64,000 nucleotides of DNA from JAENWD01 sp963796915 (GTDB lineage: Bacteria > Acidobacteriota > Vicinamibacteria > Vicinamibacterales > JAENWD01). Shown one piece after another: positions 8,753 to 17,410 of this stretch. How positions within the stretch are numbered: the stretch's first letter is position 1; each line of letters opens with the position of its first letter. The notes beneath the pieces were generated by a model. It did no database searches. It saw only the letters and a list, made by a program, of their open reading frames with translations, and was not told where the DNA came from. A program made the position numbers and the translations under genes. The stretch is from assembly GCA_963796915.1 (NCBI GenBank), contig CAWCNI010000004.1, positions 2,108,001-2,172,000 of the forward strand, written 5' to 3'.

Positions 8753-9895
8753 CTACGGACTCCCCGCTTTCTCGACGCGGACGTGAAGCACGTCCACGCG
8801 TTGAAACGGCAGTTCGCCGACGACGCGAACCTGGTCGATGGCTTCAACGACATTCATGCCATCCACGACGGTACCGAACGCGGAGTACTTGCCATCCAGG
8901 GACAGGGCCGGCCCGGTGCAGATGAAGAATGAGGTTGACGCGCTCTCCGGATCATCGGTCCGCGCCATGGACACAATGCCGGCGACATGGGCAGTGTCGT
9001 TGAATTCCGGATGGAGGTCGTGAACGTAGGACTGCTGCTTCTGGGTCAGGGGGGTCTGGCGCGTTGAGAGCATGCCGCCCTGGATCACGAATCCCTGCAC
9101 CACGCGGTGGAAGGACGTGCCATCGTAGACACCCGCGGCGGCAAGCCTGAGGAAGTTCCGCACGTGCTCGGGCGCCTTGTCGGGAAGGAAGGCGATGGTG
9201 ATCGTGCCCTTCGAGGTCTCGAGCACTGCGCGATACGTCGCCAGCGTGTCAGCGGTGTCGTCGGCAAACGGGACGGCTTCGGGCGCCGGCGTGTCCCTGA
9301 TGGTGACCTTCTTCATTTCGATTCGGGCCGCCGGCACACCGTGAGCGTCCGACTGCGTGTCGGAAATCGCCTGCACCACCTCCATGCCATCGACCACCCT
9401 TCCGAACACCGTGTACTGTCCGTTCAGCGCGAGCTGGTCGTTGACTGCCACGAAGAACTGCGCGCCTCCGCTGTCCGGCTTGCCGGGCTGAAGGACGGCG
9501 GCCACCGCGCCGCGTGAGACTGGCGTCGCGTTGAACTCTGCTTTCAGCACGCCGAGCCCGCCCGTGCCGTAGAGCGACGCCTTGCCAGGGTCCTTCGACA
9601 ACGGATCGCCGCCCTGGATGATCCCGCCGCGGATGACGCGATGGAACGTCGTGCCGGCGTACCCCCCGTCCGCAGCCAGCTTCATGAAATATCCGACGTG
9701 GTTCGGCGCGACGTCGGGCAGCAGCTCGATCACGAACGTGCCCATCGTCGTCTCGACGACGGCCTGCTTGTGCGCCATCTGATCGAGCGTGAGCGATGTC
9801 TTGTAGGGGCCGGCCGCGGGGCGAGGACGCGCGGGCTGAGCCGCAACGGGCAACGCCAGCGCCGCGGGGAGCAGCAGTGCCAGTATCGAGCGCAT
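8753..9895 (-). CDS. Secreted peptidyl-prolyl isomerase with two cyclophilin domains
   Basis: A 380-residue protein with a signal peptide (LALLLPAALALPVAAQ) and two cyclophilin domains, about residues 44-205 and 225-375. Each carries the family's FHRV motif (GTTFHRVIRGGIIQGGDP and GTSFHRVVQGFVIQGG), a Q/S-x-F-F segment (GGAQFFVAV and STSFFICTG) and a closing FG-VVDGM segment. Cyclophilins catalyse cis-trans isomerisation of Xaa-Pro bonds; this one should act in the periplasm. The tandem arrangement is uncommon, as bacterial PpiA proteins have one domain. The second domain lacks the usual GGAQFF, so its activity may be reduced. Confidence 0.9.
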   Translation of the reverse strand: MRSILALLLPAALALPVAAQPARPRPAAGPYKTSLTLDQMAHKQAVVETTMGTFVIELLPDVAPNHVGYFMKLAADGGYAGTTFHRVIRGGIIQGGDPLSKDPGKASLYGTGGLGVLKAEFNATPVSRGAVAAVLQPGKPDSGGAQFFVAVNDQLALNGQYTVFGRVVDGMEVVQAISDTQSDAHGVPAARIEMKKVTIRDTPAPEAVPFADDTADTLATYRAVLETSKGTITIAFLPDKAPEHVRNFLRLAAAGVYDGTSFHRVVQGFVIQGGMLSTRQTPLTQKQQSYVHDLHPEFNDTAHVAGIVSMARTDDPESASTSFFICTGPALSLDGKYSAFGTVVDGMNVVEAIDQVRVVGELPFQRVDVLHVRVEKAGSP

Positions 9896-9934
9896 GCCCC
9901 GATCCTACTCCGAAGACACGCTATGCTTTGAGGC

Positions 9935-10828
9935 GTGGACGCCGCGCGCATCGCCTTCAATCGCTTCGTGGACTACGCGGGGCTCTACCCGCCGGCCAGC
10001 CTGCCGTTTGAAGCCGTCGTCGCCAACTACGGCCGCTACAGGCAGAGCCCGCAGGCGTGGCTGCTCGGACGGCTGATCATCCCGGTGGATCGTCTTCGCG
10101 ACACGGAGTCACTCGCGGCGGTCGCCGGCGCCAGTCCTTCCGAGCGCTGGCCCGTCAGCGTGCTGGTCGGGGAAGCGAACGATGTCGCCGCTGCCTCTGG
10201 CGTGCTCTCGCGCATCGCGGCACGAGCCGACTCCGTGATTGACGTCGAGAGCATCGAAGCGTCGGCGGCTTCGACGGAAGACATCGAGCGGCTCGGCGCC
10301 GCGTACCAGGGCTACGTCGATCGCTTCGTCGAGATTCCCGCGCATGACGACCCGTCGCCGCTGATGGCGGCTCTTGCTCGCGGGGGGATGGCCGGCAAGA
10401 TCAGGACAGGCGGCATCACCGCCAATCGGGTGCCGTCGTCAGCCAGCGTCGCCCGGTTCCTGGCCGCCGCCGTCCGCGCCGGCGTCCCGGTGAAAGCCAC
10501 TGCCGGCTTGCATCATGCGATTCGAGGCGACCGCGCGCTCACCTACGACGACGACAGTCCGAGAGGCGAGCTGCACGGGTTCGCCAATCTCGTCTTCGCC
10601 GCCACGCTGCTGGCGGCCGGCAAGATCGACGAGAGCCTTGCCGAGGCGGTGCTCGATGACGACAGGCCCGAGGTATTCAAGTTCGGCGGACGCGCCGGTT
10701 CGTGGCTGAACGCCGTGCTGACCTACGGCGAGTTCGCCCATGCGCGCGAGCGCGTGCTGCGCTCGGTCGGCTCATGCTCGTTTGACGAGCCGGTCGAGGA
10801 GTTGCAGGCGCTGGGGTGGCTTTCGTAG
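9935..10828 (+). CDS. Conserved-looking protein of unknown function, 297 residues
   Basis: GTG start at 9935, reading MDAARIAFNRFVDYAGLYPP. Codon usage and GC3 fit a real gene, and no long frame competes. There is no signal peptide or membrane helix. Alternating hydrophobic strands and helices (VSVLVGEANDVAAA, AGKIRTGG, VPVKATAGLHH, LHGFANLVFAATLLAAGKI, FKFGGRAGSWLNAVL) would fit a TIM-barrel-like enzyme, with the KIRTGG and KATAGLHH segments as candidate active-site loops. That is a shape argument only; I recognise no family. It lies between the divergent cyclophilin gene and nhaA, 33 bp upstream of the latter. Confidence 0.7.
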   Translation: MDAARIAFNRFVDYAGLYPPASLPFEAVVANYGRYRQSPQAWLLGRLIIPVDRLRDTESLAAVAGASPSERWPVSVLVGEANDVAAASGVLSRIAARADSVIDVESIEASAASTEDIERLGAAYQGYVDRFVEIPAHDDPSPLMAALARGGMAGKIRTGGITANRVPSSASVARFLAAAVRAGVPVKATAGLHHAIRGDRALTYDDDSPRGELHGFANLVFAATLLAAGKIDESLAEAVLDDDRPEVFKFGGRAGSWLNAVLTYGEFAHARERVLRSVGSCSFDEPVEELQALGWLS

Positions 10829-10861
10829 CCGCTCCGTCACCAGCGCCCCCTGAGTCCCACC

Positions 10862-12016
10862 ATGACAGCACCGCGACGCGCATCGTCGACGACGGTCTTC
10901 GAGGAATTCTTCCGCTCCGAGGCTCTTGGCGGCGCACTGCTGCTGGTCTGCGCGTGCGCGGCCATGGCGATCGCCAACTCGCCGTGGGCGGGCGCCTATC
11001 ACCACGCCCTCGAGGCCTCTGTCGGCAGCGGCGGGCTGACGCTGACGGTGCATCAGTGGATCAACGACGCGCTGATGGCCGTGTTCTTCCTGCTCGTCGG
11101 CCTCGAGATCAAGCGCGAGGTGCTCGGCGGCGAGCTGTCATCCGCAAGGCAGGCGGCGTTGCCGGTGGCGTCCGCGATCGGCGGGATGGTGGTGCCCGCG
11201 GCGATCTACCTCCTGGTGAGCGGCACCGGGCCGGCCGCGAGTGGATGGGCGATCGCGATGGCGACCGACATCGCGTTCGCGCTCGGAGCGCTGGCAATGG
11301 TGGCACCGCGGGCGCCGGGCGGACTCAAGGTCTTCCTGGCGGCGCTGGCGATCGTGGACGACATCGGCGCGGTCCTGGTCATCGCCTTCTTCTACGCTGG
11401 CCCGATTGCGTCCGGCGCCCTGGCCATGGCGGCCGGCTGCCTTCTCCTGCTCGTTGCCATGAATCGCTTTGGGGTGACGTCGCTGATTCCGTACCTGACG
11501 GTCGGGCTCGGCCTCTGGTTCTTCGTCCACGCATCCGGCGTTCACGCCACGATCGCCGGCATCCTGCTGGCCTTCACCATTCCCGCCGGTCCGCCGCTCG
11601 ATCGCCTGGAACATGCCCTGCACAGCCTGTCGGCGTTTGTCATCATGCCGCTGTTTGCGCTGTCGAACGCGGGCGTCGCCGTCGGTGGACTGCTCGTCGA
11701 TCGCGTGAGCCTTGCGGTCATCGCGGGCCTTGTCGTGGGAAAGCCGCTGGGCATCACCGGCGCGGCGTTTGCCGCCGTGCGCCTGCGCTGGGCCACGCTG
11801 CCGGACGGCGTCGGCTGGACTGCCCTGCGCGGGTGCGCATGGCTTGGCGGCATCGGGTTCACGATGTCGCTGTTCATCGCGTCGCTGGCGTTTGAAGGGA
11901 CGCCGATGCTGCAATCGGCGAAGGTCGGCATCCTGAGTGCGTCAGCGATCGCCGGGCTCGTGGGAGCCGTCATGGTGCGCGCCGGCGTGGCGAAGGGCGT
12001 CCCGCTCGTCGATTGA
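10862..12016 (+). CDS. nhaA: Na+/H+ antiporter NhaA
   Basis: The 384 residues match the usual NhaA length and signatures: FFRSEALGGALLLVCACAAM, LMAVFFLLVGLEIKREVLGG, AMATDIAFALGALAM, and the ion-binding pair of aspartates in ALAIVDDIGAVLVIAFFY. About twelve membrane helices are visible. NhaA exports Na+ in exchange for two protons and is driven by alkaline pH in known species. The start at 10862 is the only ATG ahead of the conserved N-terminus. It probably follows the unknown gene in one transcript. Confidence 0.95.
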   Translation: MTAPRRASSTTVFEEFFRSEALGGALLLVCACAAMAIANSPWAGAYHHALEASVGSGGLTLTVHQWINDALMAVFFLLVGLEIKREVLGGELSSARQAALPVASAIGGMVVPAAIYLLVSGTGPAASGWAIAMATDIAFALGALAMVAPRAPGGLKVFLAALAIVDDIGAVLVIAFFYAGPIASGALAMAAGCLLLLVAMNRFGVTSLIPYLTVGLGLWFFVHASGVHATIAGILLAFTIPAGPPLDRLEHALHSLSAFVIMPLFALSNAGVAVGGLLVDRVSLAVIAGLVVGKPLGITGAAFAAVRLRWATLPDGVGWTALRGCAWLGGIGFTMSLFIASLAFEGTPMLQSAKVGILSASAIAGLVGAVMVRAGVAKGVPLVD

Positions 12017-12034
12017 CGCCGCTGCTCCGGTCTT

Positions 12035-12616
12035 TCAGCGCCCGCCTTCTTCGACGGCCGCGGTAACCGCGGCGCAGGTCACCTTCACGGCAAGCGACTT
12101 CCCGCGCGCGTCGCGGCCGTCTACTGTCAACACGGCGCCTTTGCCGCTGTGCTCGGCATTTGCCGTGGCGCTGCCGACGAGAGTCGCCCCTTTCACTGTG
12201 GCCAGGTGCCGGAAGTCGGGGCCGATCTGGAGGCCGACTGTCGTCTCGTTGGAGCGGCTCTCCTTGAACTGCCACACGGTCACGTTCACGTAGCCGACAG
12301 CCTGGCCGTCTGTCTTCAGCGTGGCCCGCCACTGGGCCGCCGGCACGTCGAAGATGGCCGCGTCTGACGTGAACGTGCACTCGCCACGGCCCTTGATTTG
12401 ATATGACGTGCCGTCAACCGACGCCGTCACGTCGATGGGCACGCTGTCCGGATCGACGGGCTCCGCCGATCCAGCGGAGGCCGGGCTCGACGGCGGGGCC
12501 GCTTGCGGCGTCGCCTGCGATGACGACGCCGGAGGCGCGTCTGCCGATCCACGGCATGCCGACAACGTCAGCGTCAGGGCGGTTACTGCCGTCAGCGCGA
12601 GTGGCATTGATCGCAT
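12035..12616 (-). CDS. Lipoprotein of unknown function, 193 residues
   Basis: A lipoprotein signal (ALTAVTALTLTLSAC, with the modified Cys near residue 21) is followed by a Ser/Pro/Ala-rich linker of about 35 residues. The C-terminal domain of about 135 residues (GTSYQIKGRGECTFTSDAAI, WRATLKTDGQAVGYVNVTV) contains two further cysteines (CTF and VTCAAV) that could form a disulfide. It lies 8 bp after lutC in the same direction, so it may be read from the same transcript, but nothing ties it to lactate metabolism. The family is not recognised. Confidence 0.7.
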   Translation of the reverse strand: MRSMPLALTAVTALTLTLSACRGSADAPPASSSQATPQAAPPSSPASAGSAEPVDPDSVPIDVTASVDGTSYQIKGRGECTFTSDAAIFDVPAAQWRATLKTDGQAVGYVNVTVWQFKESRSNETTVGLQIGPDFRHLATVKGATLVGSATANAEHSGKGAVLTVDGRDARGKSLAVKVTCAAVTAAVEEGGR

Positions 12617-12624
12617 GAGTGAAC

Positions 12625-13308
12625 CTAACGAGTGATGACGACGTGCACCTGGCCGGGACCGTGGACCCCTCGCGTCAACGTCATCTCGATGTCCGCCGTG
12701 CGGCTTGGCCCCGTAATGAGCACGAGGTTGCTGCCGCTGGCGACGACGTCGGGATGCATGGCCAGCAACGCGGCGTACGAAGGCAGGATCTGCGTTGCAC
12801 GGATGACGGCGACATGAACAGGCGGCAGCAGGGACGCCATTCGGCCGCGCCCCGGGCCGCTCACCATTGCGAGGCTGCCGGTGTCGGCGACACCCGCGAG
12901 CGCGCCCGTCACCCCGACCCGCACGTCGTCCAGTTCGGCGAGGCGGCGCTTTCGCGCGGCGCCTTCCATCGGCAGCCAGCAGGACTCGCGGGTCACTCCG
13001 GCGGCAGCCAGTGCAGCCGGCAGGTCCGGGCAATTCAGCCACTCGTCGGCCCACGAGAGCACGCGGCGCGCGCCTGCCGATGCCGCAATCGCGACGACTG
13101 TCTCCGCGGCTGCGTGATCGCCAGTGACGTGGTGCACTGTGACGGCGAGTGCCTCGAGCTCCGCGGCGAACTGCGCCACCAGAGAGTCGCCCCGGATCGC
13201 GGGCGCGGGCATCACTCCTGGATGTTCGAGTCGCGCGGAGGGCGGCAGCGATCCGAGCCGAATCTGACGGCTGATCGACGCCATCACGTTGAAGCGGCCG
13301 TCTCTCAT
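12625..13308 (-). CDS. lutC: LutC-like subunit of lactate utilisation (LUD domain)
   Basis: Start at 13308 is set by an ATGA overlap with the lutB stop; longer in-frame extensions run through lutB and are not real. The 227-residue product has the LUD-domain hallmarks: a variable N-terminal half, then GVTGALAGVADTGSLAMVSG and LLPPVHVAVI, ending ITGPSRTADIEMTLTRGVHG, the typical closing motif. With LutA and LutB it forms the iron-sulfur L-lactate oxidising complex in the cytoplasm. Confidence 0.9.
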   Translation of the reverse strand: MRDGRFNVMASISRQIRLGSLPPSARLEHPGVMPAPAIRGDSLVAQFAAELEALAVTVHHVTGDHAAAETVVAIAASAGARRVLSWADEWLNCPDLPAALAAAGVTRESCWLPMEGAARKRRLAELDDVRVGVTGALAGVADTGSLAMVSGPGRGRMASLLPPVHVAVIRATQILPSYAALLAMHPDVVASGSNLVLITGPSRTADIEMTLTRGVHGPGQVHVVITR

Positions 13309-14729
13309 CGTCGTCGCGCCTCCCAGCGGTCCATGAAGGTGCGCTCGGCAAACGCCGGAAAATCGCGCTGCCGCGTCCAGCGCGACAGGTGCGCGGGCAG
13401 CCGGCGAATCCATCCGTCCCGCGCGATCGATCTCGTGACGCGACGGGCCACCGCCTGTGCGGCGCGAAACAGCCGCGGTCGGACGGCCACCTGGCGGAAC
13501 AGCCACAGCCCGGAGGTCGCCCAGGCCGGCGACAACCCGAGCGCCGTCGACTGGTCCCGGAGCGATAGCAGCATGCGCGGAATGTCGATGCGGACGGGAC
13601 AAATCTCACGGCACGCGCCGCACAGGCTGCTGGCCTGCGGCAGGTCGTGCCACGCCGCGAGGCCGCGCAGGCCCGGCGTCAGGACCGCGCCCACCGGGCC
13701 TGGATAGACGCTGCCGTAGGCGTGGCCGCCAATCTGCTGGTAGACGGGGCACGCGTTCAGGCACGCGCCGCACCTGATGCAATACAGGATCTCGGCAAGC
13801 TCGCCGCCGAGCAACTGGCTTCGGCCGTTGTCGACGAGGACGATGTGGAGGTGCTCGGGGCCGTCGGACTCACCCTGCTCCGACTCCTGCACGTCGCGAC
13901 GGCACGGACCGGTGATGATGTTGGTGTAGACGGTCAGTTTCTGGCCGGTGGCGCTCCGCCCAAGCACCTGCAGCATCACGCCGAGATCGGCCAGCGTCGG
14001 CACGAGCCGCTCGATGCCCATCAACGCGACGTGGACGCGCGGCACTGTCGTGGTCAGCCTGCCGTTGCCTTCGTTCGTGCAGATGCACAGGCTGCCGGTT
14101 TCCGCGACGCCGAAGTTGCCGCCCGAGATGCCCATGTCAGCGCGCATGAACCCGACGCGTAACGTCCGCCGCGCGAACGCCGCCATCTGCGGCACGTCGA
14201 CCAGGTCGGCCTCGGTTGCGCCGAGATGCGTGCGGAACGAGTTCGCCACGTCCTGGCGGCTCTTGTGGATGATGGGCCCGACGATGTGCGAAGGATGATC
14301 GCCGTCGATCTGGACGACGAACTCGCCCAGATCGGTTTCGAGCACGTCCACGCCGGCGGCGGCGAGCGCGGCGTTGAGCTCGATCTCCTCGCTCACCATC
14401 GACTTGGACTTCACCGCGGTCTTGACCTGGTGCTGCGCGGCGATCTCCGCGACGATCTTCACCGCCTGGTCGGCGTTCTCCGCCCAGTGGACGTGGCCGC
14501 CACGCGCCTGCACCGCGGCCTCGAACTGCCGCAGGTAGTGGTCCAGCCTGGCAACGGTGTGGGCCCGGATCAGGCGCGCGTGGTCGCGAACGGCGTCCGC
14601 GTTGGGCAAAGTCGCGATGCCTGCCTGCCGCGCCGCCACCAGCCGCGTCGTCGCATTCGCCATCGCCCGGCCAAGCGACCGGTTGCCGAGGGCATCGTCA
14701 ACGCGGGAATAGAAGTTCAGCGAAGCCAC
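13305..14729 (-). CDS. lutB: LutB-like iron-sulfur subunit of L-lactate oxidation
   Basis: 474 residues. An N-terminal LUD domain (KTAVKSKSMVSEEIELNAAL, GVAETGSLCICTNEGNGR, ITGPCRRDVQESEQGESDGP) is followed by two 4Fe-4S motifs, CIRCGACLNACPVY and CGACREICPVRIDIP, and a C-terminal helical tail. This is the LutB architecture. The complex passes electrons from L-lactate towards the respiratory chain. It lies 18 bp after lutA and overlaps lutC by 4 bp, so the three should be made together. Confidence 0.95.
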   Translation of the reverse strand: MASLNFYSRVDDALGNRSLGRAMANATTRLVAARQAGIATLPNADAVRDHARLIRAHTVARLDHYLRQFEAAVQARGGHVHWAENADQAVKIVAEIAAQHQVKTAVKSKSMVSEEIELNAALAAAGVDVLETDLGEFVVQIDGDHPSHIVGPIIHKSRQDVANSFRTHLGATEADLVDVPQMAAFARRTLRVGFMRADMGISGGNFGVAETGSLCICTNEGNGRLTTTVPRVHVALMGIERLVPTLADLGVMLQVLGRSATGQKLTVYTNIITGPCRRDVQESEQGESDGPEHLHIVLVDNGRSQLLGGELAEILYCIRCGACLNACPVYQQIGGHAYGSVYPGPVGAVLTPGLRGLAAWHDLPQASSLCGACREICPVRIDIPRMLLSLRDQSTALGLSPAWATSGLWLFRQVAVRPRLFRAAQAVARRVTRSIARDGWIRRLPAHLSRWTRQRDFPAFAERTFMDRWEARRR

Positions 14730-14747
14730 TGGTTCGTCGCTCCCATG

Positions 14748-15551
14748 TCACTCGTCGCCCTGCCGCTCGTCGTTCGAGCTCGCCACTCGTCGCTCATCGC
14801 TCAACAACTCTGCCAGGTGCCGGACCTTAATCGGACTTCCCTTCCGGTGCAGGCCGCCGGCGATGTGCATCAGGCAACTCACATCGGTGGCAACGACGGT
14901 GTCGGCGCCGCTCGCCTCGATATTGGCGATCTTCCGCGCCAGCAGGCTGCCGGATATCTCGCTCATCTTCACGGAAAACAGGCCACCGAACCCGCAGCAG
15001 GTCTCGGCCTCCCCGAGCGGGCACCGCTGGATGCCGCCGACGCCGTCCAGCAGGCCCTTCGGCTGGCGATCGAGGCCGAGGCCCCGCAAGCCATGGCAGG
15101 CCGGATGGTAGGCCACGCGGCCGCCTGCGACGGCGCCGACGTCGGTGACGCCGAGCACGTCGACGACGAAGGCCGTGAACTCATGCGTCCGGGCCGCGAG
15201 GCTGCGCGCGCGATCCGCATACGCGGGATCGTCGGCGAGCAGATCGGGTGCCTGGTGGATCACCATGTCGCCGCACGATCCCGACGGCACGACAACCGGG
15301 AGATCCGACGCGCTGAACACGTCCACGAGATGCCGGGCCATCGCACGTGCTTCGTCCCAGGAGCCCGCGTTGAATGCCGGCTGTCCGCAGCAGGTCTGGC
15401 CCGGCGGCACTTCGACGGCCACGCCAAGCCGCTCGAGCACGGAGACGACGGCGAAGCCGACGTCGGGATAGAGCGTGTCCACGAGGCACGTGACGAGCAA
15501 CTGCACGCGTGTCGGACGCCCGGTCGTTTCGGGCCGGCTCACCGGGCTCAC
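14748..15551 (-). CDS. lutA: LutA-like CCG-domain subunit of L-lactate oxidation
   Basis: A 267-residue protein with two cysteine-rich CCG domains: PGQTCCGQPAFNAGSWDEA near residue 50 and AETCCGFGGLFSVKM near 185, each preceded by an upstream Cys or His segment (LVTCLVDTLYP, YHPACHGLRGLG). Such domains bind iron-sulfur clusters in LutA, GlpC and heterodisulfide reductase. The GTG start overlaps the rsgA stop by 3 bp, so translation is coupled to rsgA, an unusual partner. Confidence 0.93.
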   Translation of the reverse strand: MSPVSRPETTGRPTRVQLLVTCLVDTLYPDVGFAVVSVLERLGVAVEVPPGQTCCGQPAFNAGSWDEARAMARHLVDVFSASDLPVVVPSGSCGDMVIHQAPDLLADDPAYADRARSLAARTHEFTAFVVDVLGVTDVGAVAGGRVAYHPACHGLRGLGLDRQPKGLLDGVGGIQRCPLGEAETCCGFGGLFSVKMSEISGSLLARKIANIEASGADTVVATDVSCLMHIAGGLHRKGSPIKVRHLAELLSDERRVASSNDERQGDE

Positions 15552-16642
15552 GACTGATCCTTTGACTGCACGATCTTCCGCAGCGCCTTGGCGCCTCGCT
15601 TGTCGCGCTTCTTCAGCTCCTGCTGTGCCAGCGCGTCCTGCCGGGCCCCGAGCACTATCTGTTCACGCTGCAGCTTGTGGTAGCTGTCGAGGCGTTCCGC
15701 GGGCAGGCGGCCATCGGCCACCGCCGCTTTCACAGCGCAGCGCGGCTCCGACTGGTGGCCGCAGTTGCCGAAGTAGCAGTCACCCGCCAACCCGGCGATG
15801 TCGTCAAACGCTCCGGCCAGGCCCGAATCGGAGGACCACAGCTGCAGCTCACGCATGCCCGGGGTGTCGATCAGCAGGGCGCCGCCGGGCAGCGTGACCA
15901 GCTCCCGATGGGTGGTCGTATGGCGGCCGCGTTGATCGCTCTCCCGGACTTCATTGGTCGCGAGCCGATTCTCGCCGAGCAGCAGGTTGATGAGCGTCGA
16001 CTTGCCGACGCCGGACGAGCCGAGCACTGCGAGGGTGCGGCCCGGCTGCAGGTACTGCGCGAGAGCGTCCACGCCGGCGCCCGTCCGCGCGCTGATCAGA
16101 TGGACCGGCACGCCGGGAGCGATGCCTGTGGCGTCGGCACCGCGCTGATCCTGATCACCGGCGAGGTCGGCTTTGTTCAGCAGAATGACAGGCCGGGCGC
16201 CCGACTCCCACGTCATCGTCAGATAGCGCTCGAGGCGGCGCACGTTGAAATCGGCATCGAGATCGGTGACGAGAAACGCGATGTCGACATTGGTGGCGAG
16301 AATCTGCTCCGAGGTCTGGTCGCCGGCCGCCTTGCGCGAGAAGACGCTGGTCCTGGGCAGCAGGGCGTGGATGCTCGCCCGGCCGCCGCCAATCGTCGTC
16401 GGCTTGATCGCTACCCAGTCGCCGACCGCCGGCAGGTCGCGGCGGCCGGTGGCGTCGTGCTTCATCCGCCCGGCGGTGTCGGCCAACTCCTCACCGCGGA
16501 CCGACAGCACGCGGAAGGTGGCGCCGTACGCGATAGCCACGCGGGCCGGCTCGAGCCCGTCCGCGTCAAGCGCATCGAACGCCGCCTGCAACACGGGCGA
16601 CCATCCGAGCGCGTCGAGCCAGGATGCTGGTGAGTCTGTCAC
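15548..16642 (-). CDS. rsgA: Ribosome small-subunit GTPase RsgA
   Basis: 364 residues with the circularly permuted GTPase order that marks this family: G4 (ILLNKADL, near residue 155) comes before G1 (GSSGVGKSTLINLL, near 210) and G3 (DTPGMREL, near 258). An N-terminal OB-fold precedes it (VRGEELADTAGRMKHDATG), and a C-terminal zinc site follows (GDCYFGNCGHQSEPRC). RsgA helps mature the 30S subunit. GTG start. It heads the rsgA-lutA-lutB-lutC run. Confidence 0.95.
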   Translation of the reverse strand: MTDSPASWLDALGWSPVLQAAFDALDADGLEPARVAIAYGATFRVLSVRGEELADTAGRMKHDATGRRDLPAVGDWVAIKPTTIGGGRASIHALLPRTSVFSRKAAGDQTSEQILATNVDIAFLVTDLDADFNVRRLERYLTMTWESGARPVILLNKADLAGDQDQRGADATGIAPGVPVHLISARTGAGVDALAQYLQPGRTLAVLGSSGVGKSTLINLLLGENRLATNEVRESDQRGRHTTTHRELVTLPGGALLIDTPGMRELQLWSSDSGLAGAFDDIAGLAGDCYFGNCGHQSEPRCAVKAAVADGRLPAERLDSYHKLQREQIVLGARQDALAQQELKKRDKRGAKALRKIVQSKDQS

Positions 16643-16657
16643 CGGTCCCGCTGTTCC

Positions 16658-17098
16658 CTACTTTCCAGCGCCGAGGTCCACGACATTCAGCGGCACGTCC
16701 CAGTGAGCCACGAGGATCTCGAAACGCCGCTGTTCTTCCTTCGCGTACTTCTCCTGATCGGGAAACAGCTGCTTCATCAGCGCTTCTTCATCGACCTTCG
16801 GCGCGTTGGCAGGCTCGACCAGTTCCACTGCAAACGTCCAGTCGGCACGCCCGTCGCCATGATTGGCCGGCACATACGTCCGCACGCGCGCGTAGTGGCC
16901 CGCCTTCTCGAGTGCCTTGAGCAACGGATAGTGATTCTTCGCGAACAGGGTCAGGAACTCGTCCTGGTAGCCCCACTTCACCGTGTAGAGGTACCAGGTC
17001 GTCTTGCTGGTTTCGGCCGAGCCCCGCGGCGCCTGCGCGGAGAGACCGCCGCCGAGTGCCACCACCATCGCCAGCACCGCCATCCACCTGCGCGCCAT
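16658..17098 (-). CDS. Small secreted protein, unknown function, 146 residues
   Basis: Signal peptide AVLAMVVALGGGLSAQA at residues 6-22, then a domain of about 120 residues rich in aromatic residues (TTWYLYTVKWGYQDEFLTLF, YPLLKALEKAGHYARVRTYV). The pattern of a strand, a long helix with an FLTLFAKNHYP segment and another strand resembles ferredoxin-like dimeric alpha-beta barrel proteins such as EthD or antibiotic monooxygenases. That is an impression of the fold, not a family match. It lies 15 bp upstream of rsgA in the same direction. Confidence 0.7.
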   Translation of the reverse strand: MARRWMAVLAMVVALGGGLSAQAPRGSAETSKTTWYLYTVKWGYQDEFLTLFAKNHYPLLKALEKAGHYARVRTYVPANHGDGRADWTFAVELVEPANAPKVDEEALMKQLFPDQEKYAKEEQRRFEILVAHWDVPLNVVDLGAGK

Positions 17099-17113
17099 GA
17101 GTGCTCCTTGATG

Positions 17114-17131
17114 GCCGAACCGAAGTTCGGC
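17114..17131. repeat. Palindrome GCCGAAC-CGAA-GTTCGGC
   Basis: Arms of 7 bp (17114-17120, 17125-17131) around a 4-nt loop. Length and layout resemble the GGCC(G/A)ATC palindromes elsewhere in the window (26640, 30066, 36624, 51609, 51742), and like several of those it sits beside a short tandem array. Confidence 0.7.
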
Positions 17132-17147
17132 TCTGCTGATACCGGCC

Positions 17148-17191
17148 CCGTGCCCTAGCCGTGCCCTTGCCGTGCCCTTGCCGTGCCCTGG
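17148..17191. repeat. Four 11-bp tandem units (CCGTGCCCTWG)
   Basis: Units start at 17148, 17159, 17170 and 17181 and differ by one or two bases. The array lies in the gap upstream of the secreted-protein gene and of pheA, 17 bp from a palindrome. Confidence 0.8.
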
Positions 17192-17410
17192 GCCCCTTGG
17201 GCCCTCTACGGCCCGCTGGTCCCAGATGGGCCCGATTATAGCCGTCGCCGGCCGCAATCCGTTGAATCCAGTCATTAATTGACCTTATGAAGTTTGATTT
17301 ATCAAAACAGGACGTTGTAGTCTGTCCGGACCCGTGCGATGCCGCGAGCCCCCGAGGGGCGGCGCGCGCCGCCGGGAGCACCGGGGCCTGCCCCGGAGGA
17401 GCCTGAGACC

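Noticed and set aside
17288..17410. Short frame MKFDLSKQDVVVC... before pheA as a Phe leader peptide
   Set aside because: Only one Phe codon, and no terminator with a U run follows, so an attenuator is not supported.
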